DNA of 64,000 bases from Monarcha castaneiventris obscurior (Eukaryota > Chordata > Aves > Passeriformes > Monarchidae). Every line of letters starts with the position of its first letter. Within the stretch, counting starts at the first letter, position 1. The stretch is taken from NCBI GenBank assembly GCA_026261815.1, contig JAMPIT010000417.1, forward strand, positions 5,737,501 through 5,801,500, in the 5' to 3' direction. A program made the position numbers and the translations under genes. Shown here in pieces: positions 1 through 11,266 of this stretch. Below the pieces are notes generated by a model, which was given only the letters and a program-made list of their open reading frames with translations, was not told the origin of the DNA and did no database searches.

Positions 1-222
1 ATGAATTTGATTTCTCTGTCCTGTTTCCAAAAAGCCTGTTTGCTTTGTACAGTGTTCTTCTTTATCTAGGCACATAGAGTGGCACATTTACCTTTTCTGG
101 TTTTGCTTCAGCCCTGGTTTTTCTGTTAGTTGCTCCCCAAGTGTTCCTCAGAGCATAGCCGCTGTTTGTTGTAGCACCAACCCTAGAACTCATCTTGGAT
201 TGCTTTTTTATTTTTCTTCCAG
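1..222 (+). other. TTC26 intron, 3' end
   Basis: This is the tail of an intron whose 5' end lies outside the window. It ends in a T-rich tract and the acceptor TTCTTCCAG at 214-222. No exon or repeat is recognised in it. Confidence 0.8.
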
Positions 223-286
223 AGAGATCATCTGAAAATTGCTCAGCAGTTCTTCCAGTTGGTGGGGGAATCAGCCAGTGAATGTG
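223..286 (+). CDS. TTC26: TTC26 coding exon (RDHLKIAQQF...SASEC)
   Basis: This 64-nt exon encodes 21 residues, starting RDHLKIAQQFFQLVG and ending SASEC, plus the first base of an Asp codon. The acceptor is TTCTTCCAG just before 223 and the donor is GTATGT at 287. It is read in the first frame and ends in phase 1, which fits the AT that opens the next exon at 7286. The helical sequence belongs to the TPR-like C-terminal half of IFT56. It is one of the best conserved stretches of the family, so the identification is firm; the upstream exon is not in the window. Confidence 0.95.
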
Positions 287-2117
287 GTATGTTTGAAATG
301 GTTTTTTTCCATTAAGTAACCCACTTTAAAATATCCAAATATGTACCATCATATCTGTGTCTAACTGCTGACTGTTAGCAGGAATGTTGCTAGGCATTTT
401 GTTGCTATAGGATGCATTTCAGAAAGTCTAAATTATTATCTAAAACAAATTTGCAAGTTTAAATTAGAAGTCTTAATTCCAAACCTTACTGTATGACTTT
501 GTCTGGAAAAGAGGCTGTACTGCAAACTCCAAGTCTTCCGTGAGAGACTGTGTGGCAGCTTGCCTTTGCCTAATAATCCCCATTATAGAAACAGAGGACA
601 ACAGCCTAATTAATTAGATGAAGTGAGTGGCTGAAGCCTCACAGGCAGAGGTATACAGGTACAAATCGAGGACCACTAATGAAATCCTCTCAAGTACATG
701 GAGTCCTAGTATGGAGCATGCCCTGAAACTGAGGGTCATAAAAATGTAAAGAGGAATTTGGATACAGGGAGAAATGGAAGCTCTGGGACCAACTTCTTGC
801 TTGAATAAGAGGAAAAAAAAAAGAGGCATTATAACCCATCCACCACCACCCCACAAAATCAGTATATTTTCAATATTTAGTTTTACTTACTCAATAATAG
901 ACCAAACCAAGATCTTCTCTTGTCTTCTCTTTGCCAAAACTAAAAATCCTGAATTAAAAGAAGTCAGTAGAACATAGAAATTCGGACTAAATGGAGCTTA
1001 CCAATTTCCTCTGTAGGCATCGTCACTTAGTACTGTTTCTTTAGGTGGGTAACTTGTGCATGTTTATGGTGCAGACAGCTCATGGTCCTCAGAGACAGAA
1101 TGCTGTCTCCTGTGTCCATGGTGACTAAAGAGAAGGAGCTCCAGAGACAGAGTGGCATCACTGATGAAAGTTTCAGAAATACTGTTGAGTCATTCTGTTC
1201 TGTTCCCCTTGCAGCCCTGGTACTATTGAGGTCATGCAGCAGAGAATTTCACGTTGGAAGGCTGGAAGTGGTTCCATAGATGAGATTTCCCTAACTCATT
1301 CCTTTTGCATTAAAGCTATCCCTTCAGAGTTGGGATCCCAGAAAACAGGAAGAAACAATATGAGCTATAGCAGTGGAGGACTCAGTTAGTGGGAATATCT
1401 TAATGCCTGTAACAGTCATGCAGGTGTGACGAGTGACCAGAGCACACATGGATAAAAAAAATACAGAGAAAGTTGGGGAAAAGATATCCTGAAAGATATC
1501 TTTATTGTGAAGATATAGCCCAAAACCAAAACTGAAATTGTTAGGAAGCCAAAAGTCTGAATTTTACTGTGAAATATTTTTAAACTCATATGCAGAATAA
1601 AGATACAGAGGCTGAGACTTCAACCTTTCTATGCCTGAGGGGGAGAAAAATGGCAACAGAAATGTAGTACAATTAGGAAGGTGGATTACTTGAAAAAAAT
1701 GAGCCTATGGGAAGGATTGGTTCCAATGAGAGTTAAAAGGAAGCATCAGTACTGTGAGCATCTTGCCCTCTTGGTACTGCTTTGTCAACTTCTTAAAAGC
1801 TTATGGGAGGAAACTGCCACACAGAAGAGCACACAGTTCAGGGTAACTCCTTTAAAGGTAAAATAGTGTGAGGGTATTTGTTGAACCTCAAATGAAGAAC
1901 AGATGGAGGTCAACAAACTGTAGATAGAAGAGGCAAACAGTTCTATTTAGGTAGGATATAATAAAAAGCCAAACACATGAAGCCCAAGTATGTGGTTTTT
2001 TAGATGTTTTTAAAGAAGATGGATAAAGTGCAATGCCTGGTTTTAGAAGAGGCAGTTAAAAACTAAAATAATTTTTTTTATGTGATAGGAGGAAGGTAAC
2101 ATGTACAATATTGTTCA

Positions 2118-2151
2118 TATTTAATGTACAATGGGGATTGTACATTAAATA
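2118..2151. repeat. perfect 15-bp inverted repeat (hairpin), GGGG loop
   Basis: Arm TATTTAATGTACAAT (2118-2132) is followed by GGGG (2133-2136) and by the exact reverse complement (2137-2151). Position 2117 against 2152 breaks the pairing. The arms are AT-rich. No flanking target duplication or longer terminal repeats were recognised, so it cannot be assigned to a transposon family. Confidence 0.9.
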
Positions 2152-2181
2152 AACATAGCTTGTACATAAATAAACATAGAT
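2140..2181. repeat. imperfect tandem repeat, about 21 bp x 2
   Basis: Two consecutive copies start with TGTACAT and continue with AAATAAACATAG. They differ by a one-base indel and a terminal change. The first copy overlaps the right arm of the hairpin, so the local structure probably grew by replication slippage. Confidence 0.75.
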
Positions 2182-3967
2182 AAATAGATGATGCCACTGG
2201 AGAAATGGTAGAAATTATAGAAAATGGAGAAATTATAGAAAACTTCTCTCAAAATAAATATATTTTCTTTATAAGTGAGTAAAATTATATTGTTTTCAAT
2301 TATACATTTGGATAGGCAACTCACCATATTGAAGCCAAATTATTCACCAGCCAGCCTGGATGGGAACAGTGAGTGGCATATTAAACAGGTTACAGATTTT
2401 ATATAGAAAGATAAATAATGGTTGAAGGCTTCTGTTCTGCCCATATTGACCTAGTAAATGCAATTACATGGCATAATAAACAGCATGAACTTTTTGTTTC
2501 TATCTTTCTTAGAGAAAGCACAAATGAACAGGTGACTCTGGACCAATATTGAATTATGTAGCACCTGAGTTGAAAATTTATGATGAAAGTACAATTCTGC
2601 TACAGTCATCAGAGTATAATCACATTCAAAATCCATGTGTTAGCAAATACCTCTAAAACAGTCCACAGTACTAATCCTGAGAAGCTACATAATAACCTTT
2701 CTCATTTCTAGCAGAAAATTTACAGTGAAATAGCAGTGAAAAGGATAAAATGCACCTGATTTGAACACTTGGAAGAACCTTTTGTTTCTCTCAAGAAAGG
2801 GCTTGTATTCATAGTTAATGAGCTATAGGAGACAAATAATGACATGACTAGGTTTACCAATGGTACAAAATTACCCATAGTAGTAAAAATAAAAGCTTCC
2901 ATAATGATGAAAGATGTGAAAGACTATGTAAGACTGGGTAATAACATGCAAATTAAATTTAGCAAAATTATCAGAAAAATTGAAGAGGATCTGAAGAATT
3001 GATGAGGAAAGAGAAAATAAAAATAATTACTGGATCATTTTATACAGATGTGATTTTTTTCCTCGAATACTGTCTACAGTTCCAGTTCTTACATTTCTTT
3101 AAAAACATGGTAGGTCAAGAAATGATACAATAAGTACAGCAAGGATGACCAGAGAAAGGGGATAGATTCTTGAAGTAGGAGAGGAGGAGAGATTAAATAA
3201 AGGAGAATACATGGGCTGAAAAATTATGACTGAGTTTGATTATGTACATCATAAATGGCAAGGAAAAGAGGAATAGAGAAGAATTATTTACTGCACAATA
3301 CAAAAATCAGGAACCATGGACATGAATTATCACTCAAGACAATTACAAACAGCAATAATTACTTTTTCACATAACACAGTTTATTTGGTAGAGAAACTTT
3401 GTGAGAACCACAATGTATAAGGAAATGTGTAGATGAAACATCCATTGGCTGTTTAACACAAATTTTTCAGCGATGATTAAGAAGTCTTCAGTGCAGATTG
3501 TTGAAAGCTGGGATAAATATCTTCAGTAGAAGTGCCATTACATACCACAGTATGGATTATATGTGAAATCAGAATATCTTCTTTCTATAGCTGTATATTC
3601 TTACTCAGCAAACTCTGAACTAGGCAAACCTTTGATCCAATATAATAGTTTTTATGTTCTCAGGTAACTTAGCATATTAGCCACTATGTTGTATGCTTGT
3701 GGTCATTTTTGATCTGCTCCCTTTGTTTTGCTGGATTTAGAGTGGAGAACAGAATTCTTGCTGTTTGTATACCTGGACTTTTCCTAAGTAGCCAGCCATG
3801 CTGTTCAAGTGTGTACATCATGCTTCACCACCCAACCAGTCCTTGCAAAGACCTTTAAGGTCTTCATCAAGTTACTTAGCTGCTTTGCAGATTATAATAC
3901 AGAAGTAGGTTGTTGCTTGCTAGAGTGAGGAAATCCTTTGCTGTGTCTTTGCTTGCAACTGGGCCTA

Positions 3968-4516
3968 TGTCCCAGTTTTACCTGGGATAGAGTTAATTTT
4001 CTTCTTAGAGAATGGTACAGTGCTGTGTTTTAAATTTAGTATGGGAATAATGTTGGTAACACACTGATGTTTTAGTTGTTGCAAAGTCAAGGACTTGTCA
4101 GTTTCCCATGCTCTGCCAGTGAGGAACTGCATGAGATGTTGGGAGGGAGCATGGCCAGAACAGCTGATCTGAATGAGCTGAAGGGTTATTGCATTCTGTA
4201 CAACACCATGCCCAGTACATAAACAGGAGAGAGTTGGCTGGGAGGGGCTTATTGTGGTTTGGGGAGGGGCTGGGCATGGGTCAGTTGGTGCTGAGCAATT
4301 GTATTCTGGATCATTTGTTTCTCTCTGAGTTTTATTCCTCTCTCTCTCTCCCCCCTTATTATTATTACTATTATTATTACTAATAATATTTTATTTCAAT
4401 TATCCAGGTGTTCTTATCTCAACCCACAAATGTTACTTTTTTTTTCACGGGGAGGAGGGTGGAGTGAACAAACAGCTGAGTGGCACTTAGTTGCCAGCTG
4501 GGGTTAAACCACAGCA
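3968..4516 (+). mobile_element. solo LTR of an avian endogenous retrovirus (ERVL-like)
   Basis: This is a 549-bp element that starts TGTCCCAG and ends ACCACAGCA, so it has the TG...CA ends of a retroviral LTR. It is flanked by GCCTA (3963-3967) and GTCTA (4517-4521), a 5-bp target duplication with one change; 5 bp is usual for ERVL-type elements. The interior resembles a common neoavian LTR family: the GGGATAGAGTTAATTTTC block, a degraded TATA-like TACATAAA near 4214, CT and TTA runs at 4338-4390, and TTATCTCAACCCAC near 4414. No gag, pol or env lies next to it, so it is a solo LTR left by recombination. It is in sense orientation inside a TTC26 intron. The family name would need a repeat-library search. 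Confidence 0.85.
4356..4390. repeat. TTA microsatellite inside the LTR
   Basis: This is an ATT/TTA triplet run with a few substitutions, directly after a CT run at 4338-4350 and a C6 run. It looks like part of the LTR family structure, expanded or interrupted in this copy. Confidence 0.85.
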
Positions 4517-5996
4517 GTCTACAAGGCTTCTTATTTTAATGTGTGTTACCAAAAAATAAGGGATTAAAATGAAGATGTGGAATATTTTTTCTGAGTTGCT
4601 TTTGTCAACTGTAGAAATCCCATGGCTGCATTAAGCAGCAACAGGAGTTTAGGAAGAATACAGTGTCGTTTATTTGTAAAGTCATTTGGAGTCATCAGTT
4701 AAGCCCTTTGCTTTTTTCAATTAGATCTCTGCCTTGGATGTTCAAGGAACATGGAGAAAACCAAGTTAATGTGCAAGTCATTTCCATTAAATGTACACAT
4801 TTTGTCTTGTGTTGGATGTTGAGCACTTTAATAGGGGACAGACCAAAAAAACCTAAAAAAAAGTCCAGGAAGCACTTAGAGTGCAGAAGTCAACATTCAT
4901 TCTCTTGTAGCGATAAATAACACCCAAAGAGCATGGTTACTGGGGTTTTTTTAAGCTTAATAAAAATTGTTAATCCTAATGACTTGAAATGGAACAGACA
5001 TTACGAAGGAGGATATAACTAGATTTTTATAGTTAGTTCTCATTCTCTTCTACTAGGGTCTCAACTGGGTGGAAAATTAAACAGATCAGATTTCTTTTAA
5101 GGAGGAAATGGGGCAAGAGGAACATCAGTAAAAACAAATTAGCATTAACATTTCCATTAAATGCAGTGCTTCTGGTGCTTAGCATAAGTCTTACAAACTA
5201 CCCAGAAACTGCAAGCATAATGAAAAAGATCACCCCTTTTGTTTTCAGTGGTCCTCTTTAAGGACCAACTCAGGCAAATTTGATGTTGGATTAGAGGAAT
5301 GAAACATTTCTTGTGAACTTCGTGCAGTCTTTTCTTTGAGGTTCTCTTAGGTCACCCTAAGTAATTTTTTGAAATAACAAATTTTTCCTCTTTCTGCATG
5401 AGTCACATGGTGTGAATTAGAAAATTCTACTTCTTCTGTCAGTAGTAGCATTCATTGCTGAGTTGTATGAGATACACAGATGTTTTACCTGTTTGGTTTT
5501 TTTTAACGAAATCTTTCAATAAAATGTATGAGGGATGGTGTGCTGGGATAATAAAACTTTCTGCCAAAATGTGGACATAAGAATAAATACTAAAATATAG
5601 AAACAATTGAATCATTTAGGGGAATATTGTGTTTCTAATATTTTGTTACTGTAATTCATTTTTTCTAAAAATGCATCCTCAGTTTTAAGTCTTCTTTGCA
5701 AGTTTTGCATTTTTAAAATTTTGTTCAAAATAAATTGTGAATTTATGAACTTCAAAAATCAAATGTCAGAGAAAAGGGGCATTTTTGAGTTATCTGTAGT
5801 CTTGTTACTCAGTGTTTCTTGGCTCCTTTTTGTAAAACTGTTTCTGTTATTGTCCTGTTAAGGCATATATTTGTCATGAAAACTATGCCTGCATGTAAAA
5901 AAGGACAGATAAATATGCAGGCCAGTTTCTGCTCCCAAGTGAACACTTCATAAATAACCAAATAATCTTCTGAAGCTGGAGAACTGAATGTTGTGG

Positions 5997-6054
5997 TTCA
6001 GACATAGATAAGGATTGATTGTCTTTTTCAGACATAGATAAGGATTGATTGTCT
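5997..6054. repeat. tandem duplication, period 30 bp
   Basis: A 28-bp block beginning TTCAGACATAGATAAGGATT occurs at 5997-6024 and again, identically, at 6027-6054. Perfect identity between the copies points to a recent slippage event or an allelic copy-number variant. It lies in an intron and has no coding meaning. Confidence 0.9.
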
Positions 6055-7285
6055 CTATATGGAAAAGACAGGACATCCAAGCTCAGTATCTCCTAGTGCT
6101 AAAAGATAAAAAATGAGAATATTTTGCTTTCCTTTGAAACGTATTTTGACATCTTATATAGTGCTTTCCAGGAATAATTACTACCTACTATATTTAAAGG
6201 AGAGTACACAGTTTTCCAGCTGAACGCTCCATTTTGTGTGGTGGCATGGAGTCAAAATACTGGTCTTTAGTTACATGAAATTTTTATATACAGAAAAGTT
6301 ATTTTAATTTTCTGGTGTGGATGGATTGATGATAACCAACGTTCAGGAGCAGATTTCTTCAGGGATATTGGTAACCTTAGGATCTTACCTTTTGTCACCT
6401 TTCCAAACTGCACAGAGCAGCATCCTCTCTAATGATCACTTGATGTAGTGAAATAGTAGAGATTTGACATCACTTGCATTTAGGCCTTCCCAGCTGCTAC
6501 TTGGCTTCATCCATGTCTGCTGGCTGGGTCTAACAAACATTAGTCCTAGTAAGCTTACTTCAGAATCTTTAAAAAATCTTTGAAATAGTTTTCAGTAACA
6601 CAGCTTGCAATGTCAGAGTAGGTGACAGCACAATATGGTTGCAACAAAGTTTATGATGACATAGCAGCAAACTTCAGTGACACTCATTTGAACTGATATG
6701 TCTAACTTGTTTACAGCTTTACCTCTTGTGAGCAATGTTGTAATCCCAAACGCATGGACATTAATTTCCATACTGTCTGATATCACTGAGTATTTTACCT
6801 GTTCCTGTATTAATTCTTTTTTATAACAATATTTTCGGTATATCAAGTTTACTCTCTTACTCTTAAAAATATGTAGAGTTTCTTTGTCCAGGATAACCTA
6901 AAAGCATAATTTTGAAGAAATAAGGCTAATGGCGTTAGAATAGCAAATTCAGGCTTTGTATAAAGTGTCATTTCCTAAGAGTAATAATAATTCATGGCAA
7001 AATTATACTACATAAATTGTGTCACAGAAAAGACTTGTTACTGAAACTTCTTGTTTGTAGAGTGTGCTGTTGAATAAAGTCTTGCAATAGTTACTGGATC
7101 CTGTAGAGCTGACAAGATGAACTAATGTTTTTTTCTAATGTCCAGTATGGTCCTTTGCCTGAAAAGGCAAGCTACACTATTTCTAGAAACTAGCTTCTTT
7201 CATAGGTGCCAGCAATCTTGGCAGTGATTTCCATTAACATGGGTTTTTAAATTGTAAAAATTTGCATTTCTCTTTTGAATTTTAG

Positions 7286-7374
7286 ATACCATTCCAGGGA
7301 GACAGTGCATGTCGTCCTGCTTCTTCCTTCTTAGACAATTTCCTAATGTCCTAATTTACCTCAACTCGATCAAG
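7286..7374 (+). CDS. TTC26: TTC26 coding exon (DTIPGRQCM...YLNSIK)
   Basis: This 89-nt exon completes the split Asp codon and adds 29 residues, [20 protein letters not shown] through YLNSIK. The acceptor is TTTTAG (to 7285) and the donor is GTTAGT at 7375. It ends on a codon boundary and joins SYFYNNDTFNF in the next exon. The GRQCM.SCFFLL block is a family hallmark of IFT56 helices. Confidence 0.95.
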
Positions 7375-10300
7375 GTTAGTATTATTTAGTATTGGTAGTA
7401 CTGTAATGTACGGAATCACTACTTTTAGACTGTACTATGTGAGACACAATGGAAAAAGATACAGAAATGTATCTTTTTTTTATAGTAAAAATAAAACTCA
7501 GGAGTGATCGTGGGATGTAAGTGGTCAGTACAGTAAATGGATTAAAATGTAAAGAAGCAATTTAGAAAATGGTCCCATGCAGCATGATGGGCATGATGGA
7601 CTCATCGCACTTGCAATTTAACCATTATCAGGCTTGCTGGTGTCATCACAGAAGATAAAGAATATAATTAAAGGAAGACAATGAAAAAAAAGTGTATATT
7701 TAGGGGGTGGGCAGCATGGAGGAAAAAAACCCACAAGTTTTGTGAGTGATGGTGATTGTTGTCACTGGTTAATAATTAGGGACAACATTTCAGTGAACGA
7801 GAGTGCATGAGGAAGATAGGACATGAAGGACTCTGAAAGGAATAACATTTATATGTTACATAGAAAGCAGTCACTGAAGGGCTAAAATAGGGTAGTATTA
7901 CCAAAGCAGTAAGTTAGGAATGTTATTTTTGCAGAAGTATCTGAGTACCCTGCAGATAATGTTGCATTTTTCAAAATAAGAGAAGCTTGAAGTCACCATC
8001 ATGCAGCATTATCGGATCACCAGTATTCAATGGATAGAATGGGTATAGCTTACAGATACACAGTTAAAGTCAGATGTGAGGAAAGAGGGAAGCTGGAGTA
8101 TGATTATGGATTAAATTATTGCAGTCTTGTTCCAGTGGTTTGAAACTCGAGTTGAAACAACTCTGTACTTGGTAGGAAGAGCAATGAGAATCTTAAATGA
8201 TTAAAAGAATTGGGAGATATACAAGATGAGCATAATCACAATGTTCTAAGGAAAATGAGATCTAAAGAAAAACATGTGGTTGTAATGGTGCCCAAAAGCA
8301 GCTGATGAGTGAAAAATGGTTAAGGTGTAGTGTTTTTAAACTTTGTCTGGAAGGAGACCTTTGAAGAAATCCCAGTGGCTTTAGCCACTGGAGTGGCTCC
8401 AGTGTAGTGGAATGAAGAGAGATACACCACCACCACCCCAAACTGGAGTATGTGTGTAATTGAAGAAAAGGAAATTAACAGTAAGAATTGCTTTGCCTAA
8501 CTTGAGCCAACCAAAAGTTGGATTTCTAGTTAGAACTGCTCATCTGGTCTCAGTTTATTGCCAATGGGTATAGGTGGTAATTTCCAGAGAATTCATTCTA
8601 TGTATTTCTTACATTTATAGGGCAATGAATTACTCCACAGATATGTTCAGCTCTTTCCATTTCCTTGAAAAGGTTCTTAAACGACTAGTTCTAACCTGAA
8701 AAGGTCAAAGTTAAATGTGATTACAAACCACCACCAAGGTATATGGGACAAAAGTTTACTGCCTACTACAACTTTTCTTGCTTGTTCCTTTTGAAGTAAT
8801 TGATCATTCTCATAATTTTTCAGCTGAGACTAGACATGCTCAGATTTACTTAAGTCATTTCCCTTCTCTTAAAGTCACAGGGATGCAAGTAGTACAGGCA
8901 ACCTGGCTTTACCTTTGTGTTTCATTCACAGGAATAAACTTCAGTAGAGTCTCTGCAGCTCTTAAAATGGAGCTGTCCTCTGTGAAGATTATTTGCTTGA
9001 TATTCTCTCAAGAAACACCACCTTCATCCATGATCAGTTAAAATTGCTTTAGGCATAAGAATGTCTCAGAGGGCACATCATTATAAATGTATTGCCAGCT
9101 GCCCCAAGAGTGACATTATAACACTGTCAGGGATCAACTGAGTAAAAAAACAACCTGATTCAGGCTCAGCTGAGTTGTGGCCGCAATGGGAATTCTTCAT
9201 TTTTAAGCTGGGTATCTGAGCATCTCATTGAAATGGACATCACTCAGAGGACAGCTGGTTTTACGAAAAGGTTGAAGACCTCTAAAAAGACCACAAAAGA
9301 GTAAAGTCCAGTACATATAATGTGGTTTTAAAAAAAAAATAGAAATTGTCTGGCTGCTGTGAATGTGTTGTACTATCATCAGCACTTGTTCATTTCTCCT
9401 GGTTTTGGTTTTGCTGTAGGTCTGGTCTCTAGTACTTATATGGCCAGGACAGAATGACACATTTTTTGAGTTTGGTTCCTGACAGAGGTTCTTCTCCATT
9501 TTAATGAAAAAATACAATGGTGACTATTTGAACAGAAGAAAGCATTCACATAGTAAAACTAGCATCTGGCTCACCAGCTTTGCTTAACCTGGGACTTGTG
9601 CTGATTCACATGAAACTACTATTGAGAGAGAATGCAGTAAAGTGTTGTACTCCTCATGTGGTGAAACCCGTTAGTTCACCCTAAGGGTACTGAAATGTTT
9701 TCACAAACTGAGCTTAAGGTTCACCCCAATTGGTTCATCCTCATCCTGTCACACAGCTTGCTGTGTTTGCTGGCTTGTGCACCCTAACATAGACTGTTGG
9801 GGTGAAACCTGGACACTTGGCTAAGTGGCAATCCCTCACCTTTCTTTTCAAGGCACTAGCTTGATTTATGTGGGTGGACTAAATCAGTACCCTTTGTAGA
9901 CTGCCTGTTACAGTGAAAGGAAGAGGTTCCTCAGTGTCCCGACATCATGAAAGGAGATACTACTGGGAAAGGGATTTGTCCCTTGCTTCCTGTATGTTTT
10001 GTACAGTCCCAGCTGTGTTTTTTACTTCCTTTTCACTCGAAAGAGGGAAAAAACCAAAAGTTTGATCTTCCTACACAAGTTTGGTTTCCTTTATAAATGT
10101 TATATAAGGAAAAACATTTCTTCTTCCCTGCACCTTGCTATTATGCACCCAGGGAGGCTTTCTTGCAGTAACTATATTGAAGAAACCACTCTCCTTTTTT
10201 CCCATGCTCTTTCATAAGCACTGCAACTGCTGCTGGGCAGGGATCCTCAATCCCATTTGTGCTTGCATCTGATACTGTGTTCTATCTTACCTCTGCCAGC

Positions 10301-11182
10301 TCTACCGGTCCAGCATTGTGGGACAGTGCTGAATGTAGAACACAGCTGACTTTTGGTCATCTGAGTTACACTTCAGTCTGACTGTGATGAGGTCAACCCC
10401 AAATATCAGCTTAACCTGTACCTAGAATTACATTTCCTGCTTTGACCCATGCAGCTTTTCAGAAAAGATACTGCTAGTTCAGTCTGGTGTGTCCTAAACC
10501 AGATATGTCGTGTCTAGTGTTATGGGAGAGAAAAACTTAGTGTTGCTCTTCAACTAGAGAGAAGGGTACCTGTAAGCAAGGCTTGCTTAAAGAAGTCCTG
10601 TTACCTGGTGTGCTGCCTGCTACAGCCCACTACTGTGGCTCCACCTGCATCATGAGATCCTTTTTGTCAGATTAGCATCCATCACATAACCAGATGCATA
10701 GGATCTCTTGAAAAACCTTGACAAGTCTTGGAAAAACAAACTGTTCTTCCCCTTAAAGACTCAAGGAAGTCAATTGCCTATTTACCCACCCTAGTGGTGA
10801 ACTAAGTGCTTGGGAGGTGAAAGAGACCATGGCAGCGCAGCATGTCTTCTCATGCCCCAAGTGAAAATTATACCCACAAAAGCTGCCACTGCAATTTTGA
10901 GCTTGGAACATTTTCCAGATCTCTCATAGCTAATATTGTGGAATGTTTCAGCAGTGTTTGTAGTCACAAATGTAGGATGGAAAATCTAGTCCATAATTTT
11001 TCTGCCCACTTATGTTTATAAATACCATATGTTCCTAATGTGGGATTTTCTTTTTCCTTTGCATTGTCTTTATATGGTCTGACTCAGATTGGGGTTGGGA
11101 GGGGGTGGTATTTTTAATGTTGTTATGTAATGGGAGGAGGTTTTTTTGTTGTATTTATTTGGGGGTTGTCCATATTTTTTAG
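7375..11182 (+). other. TTC26 intron, 3.8 kb
   Basis: No exon or recognised transposon was found. There is an imperfect inverted repeat between 9718-9729 and 9797-9809 (GGTTCACCCCAA against TTGGGGTGAAACC). The intron ends in a G- and T-rich stretch before the acceptor TTTTTTAG at 11182. Confidence 0.7.
9718..9809. repeat. imperfect inverted repeat with 67-nt spacer
   Basis: GGTTCACCCCAA at 9718-9729 pairs with TTGGGGTGAAACC near 9797-9809 with a one-base bulge. A related GTGAAACCC occurs upstream at 9661-9669. It may be the end of an unrecognised old element or chance. Confidence 0.5.
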
Positions 11183-11266
11183 AGTTACTTCTACAACAAT
11201 GACACTTTTAACTTCAACTATGCCCAAGCCAAAGCTGCAATGGGCAATTTCAGTGAAGCTGAAGAG
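11183..11266 (+). CDS. TTC26: TTC26 coding exon (SYFYNNDTF...SEAEE)
   Basis: This 84-nt exon of exactly 28 codons runs SYFYNNDTFNFNYAQAKAAM through GNFSEAEE. The acceptor is TTTTTTAG and the donor is GTATGT at 11267; both ends are phase 0. NYAQAKAA.GN..E.EE is a TPR helix pair typical of IFT56. A longer open frame reads across both splice sites and is not the real product. Confidence 0.95.

Larger units (their letters stand above)
287..7285 (+). other. TTC26 intron, 7.0 kb
   Basis: This is AT-rich intron sequence. It contains a perfect 15-bp hairpin at 2118-2151, a short tandem repeat beside it, a solo ERV LTR at 3968-4516 and a 30-bp tandem duplication at 5997-6054. No further coding exon or RNA gene is recognised. 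The longest open frames are under 90 codons and show no family resemblance. Confidence 0.8.
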
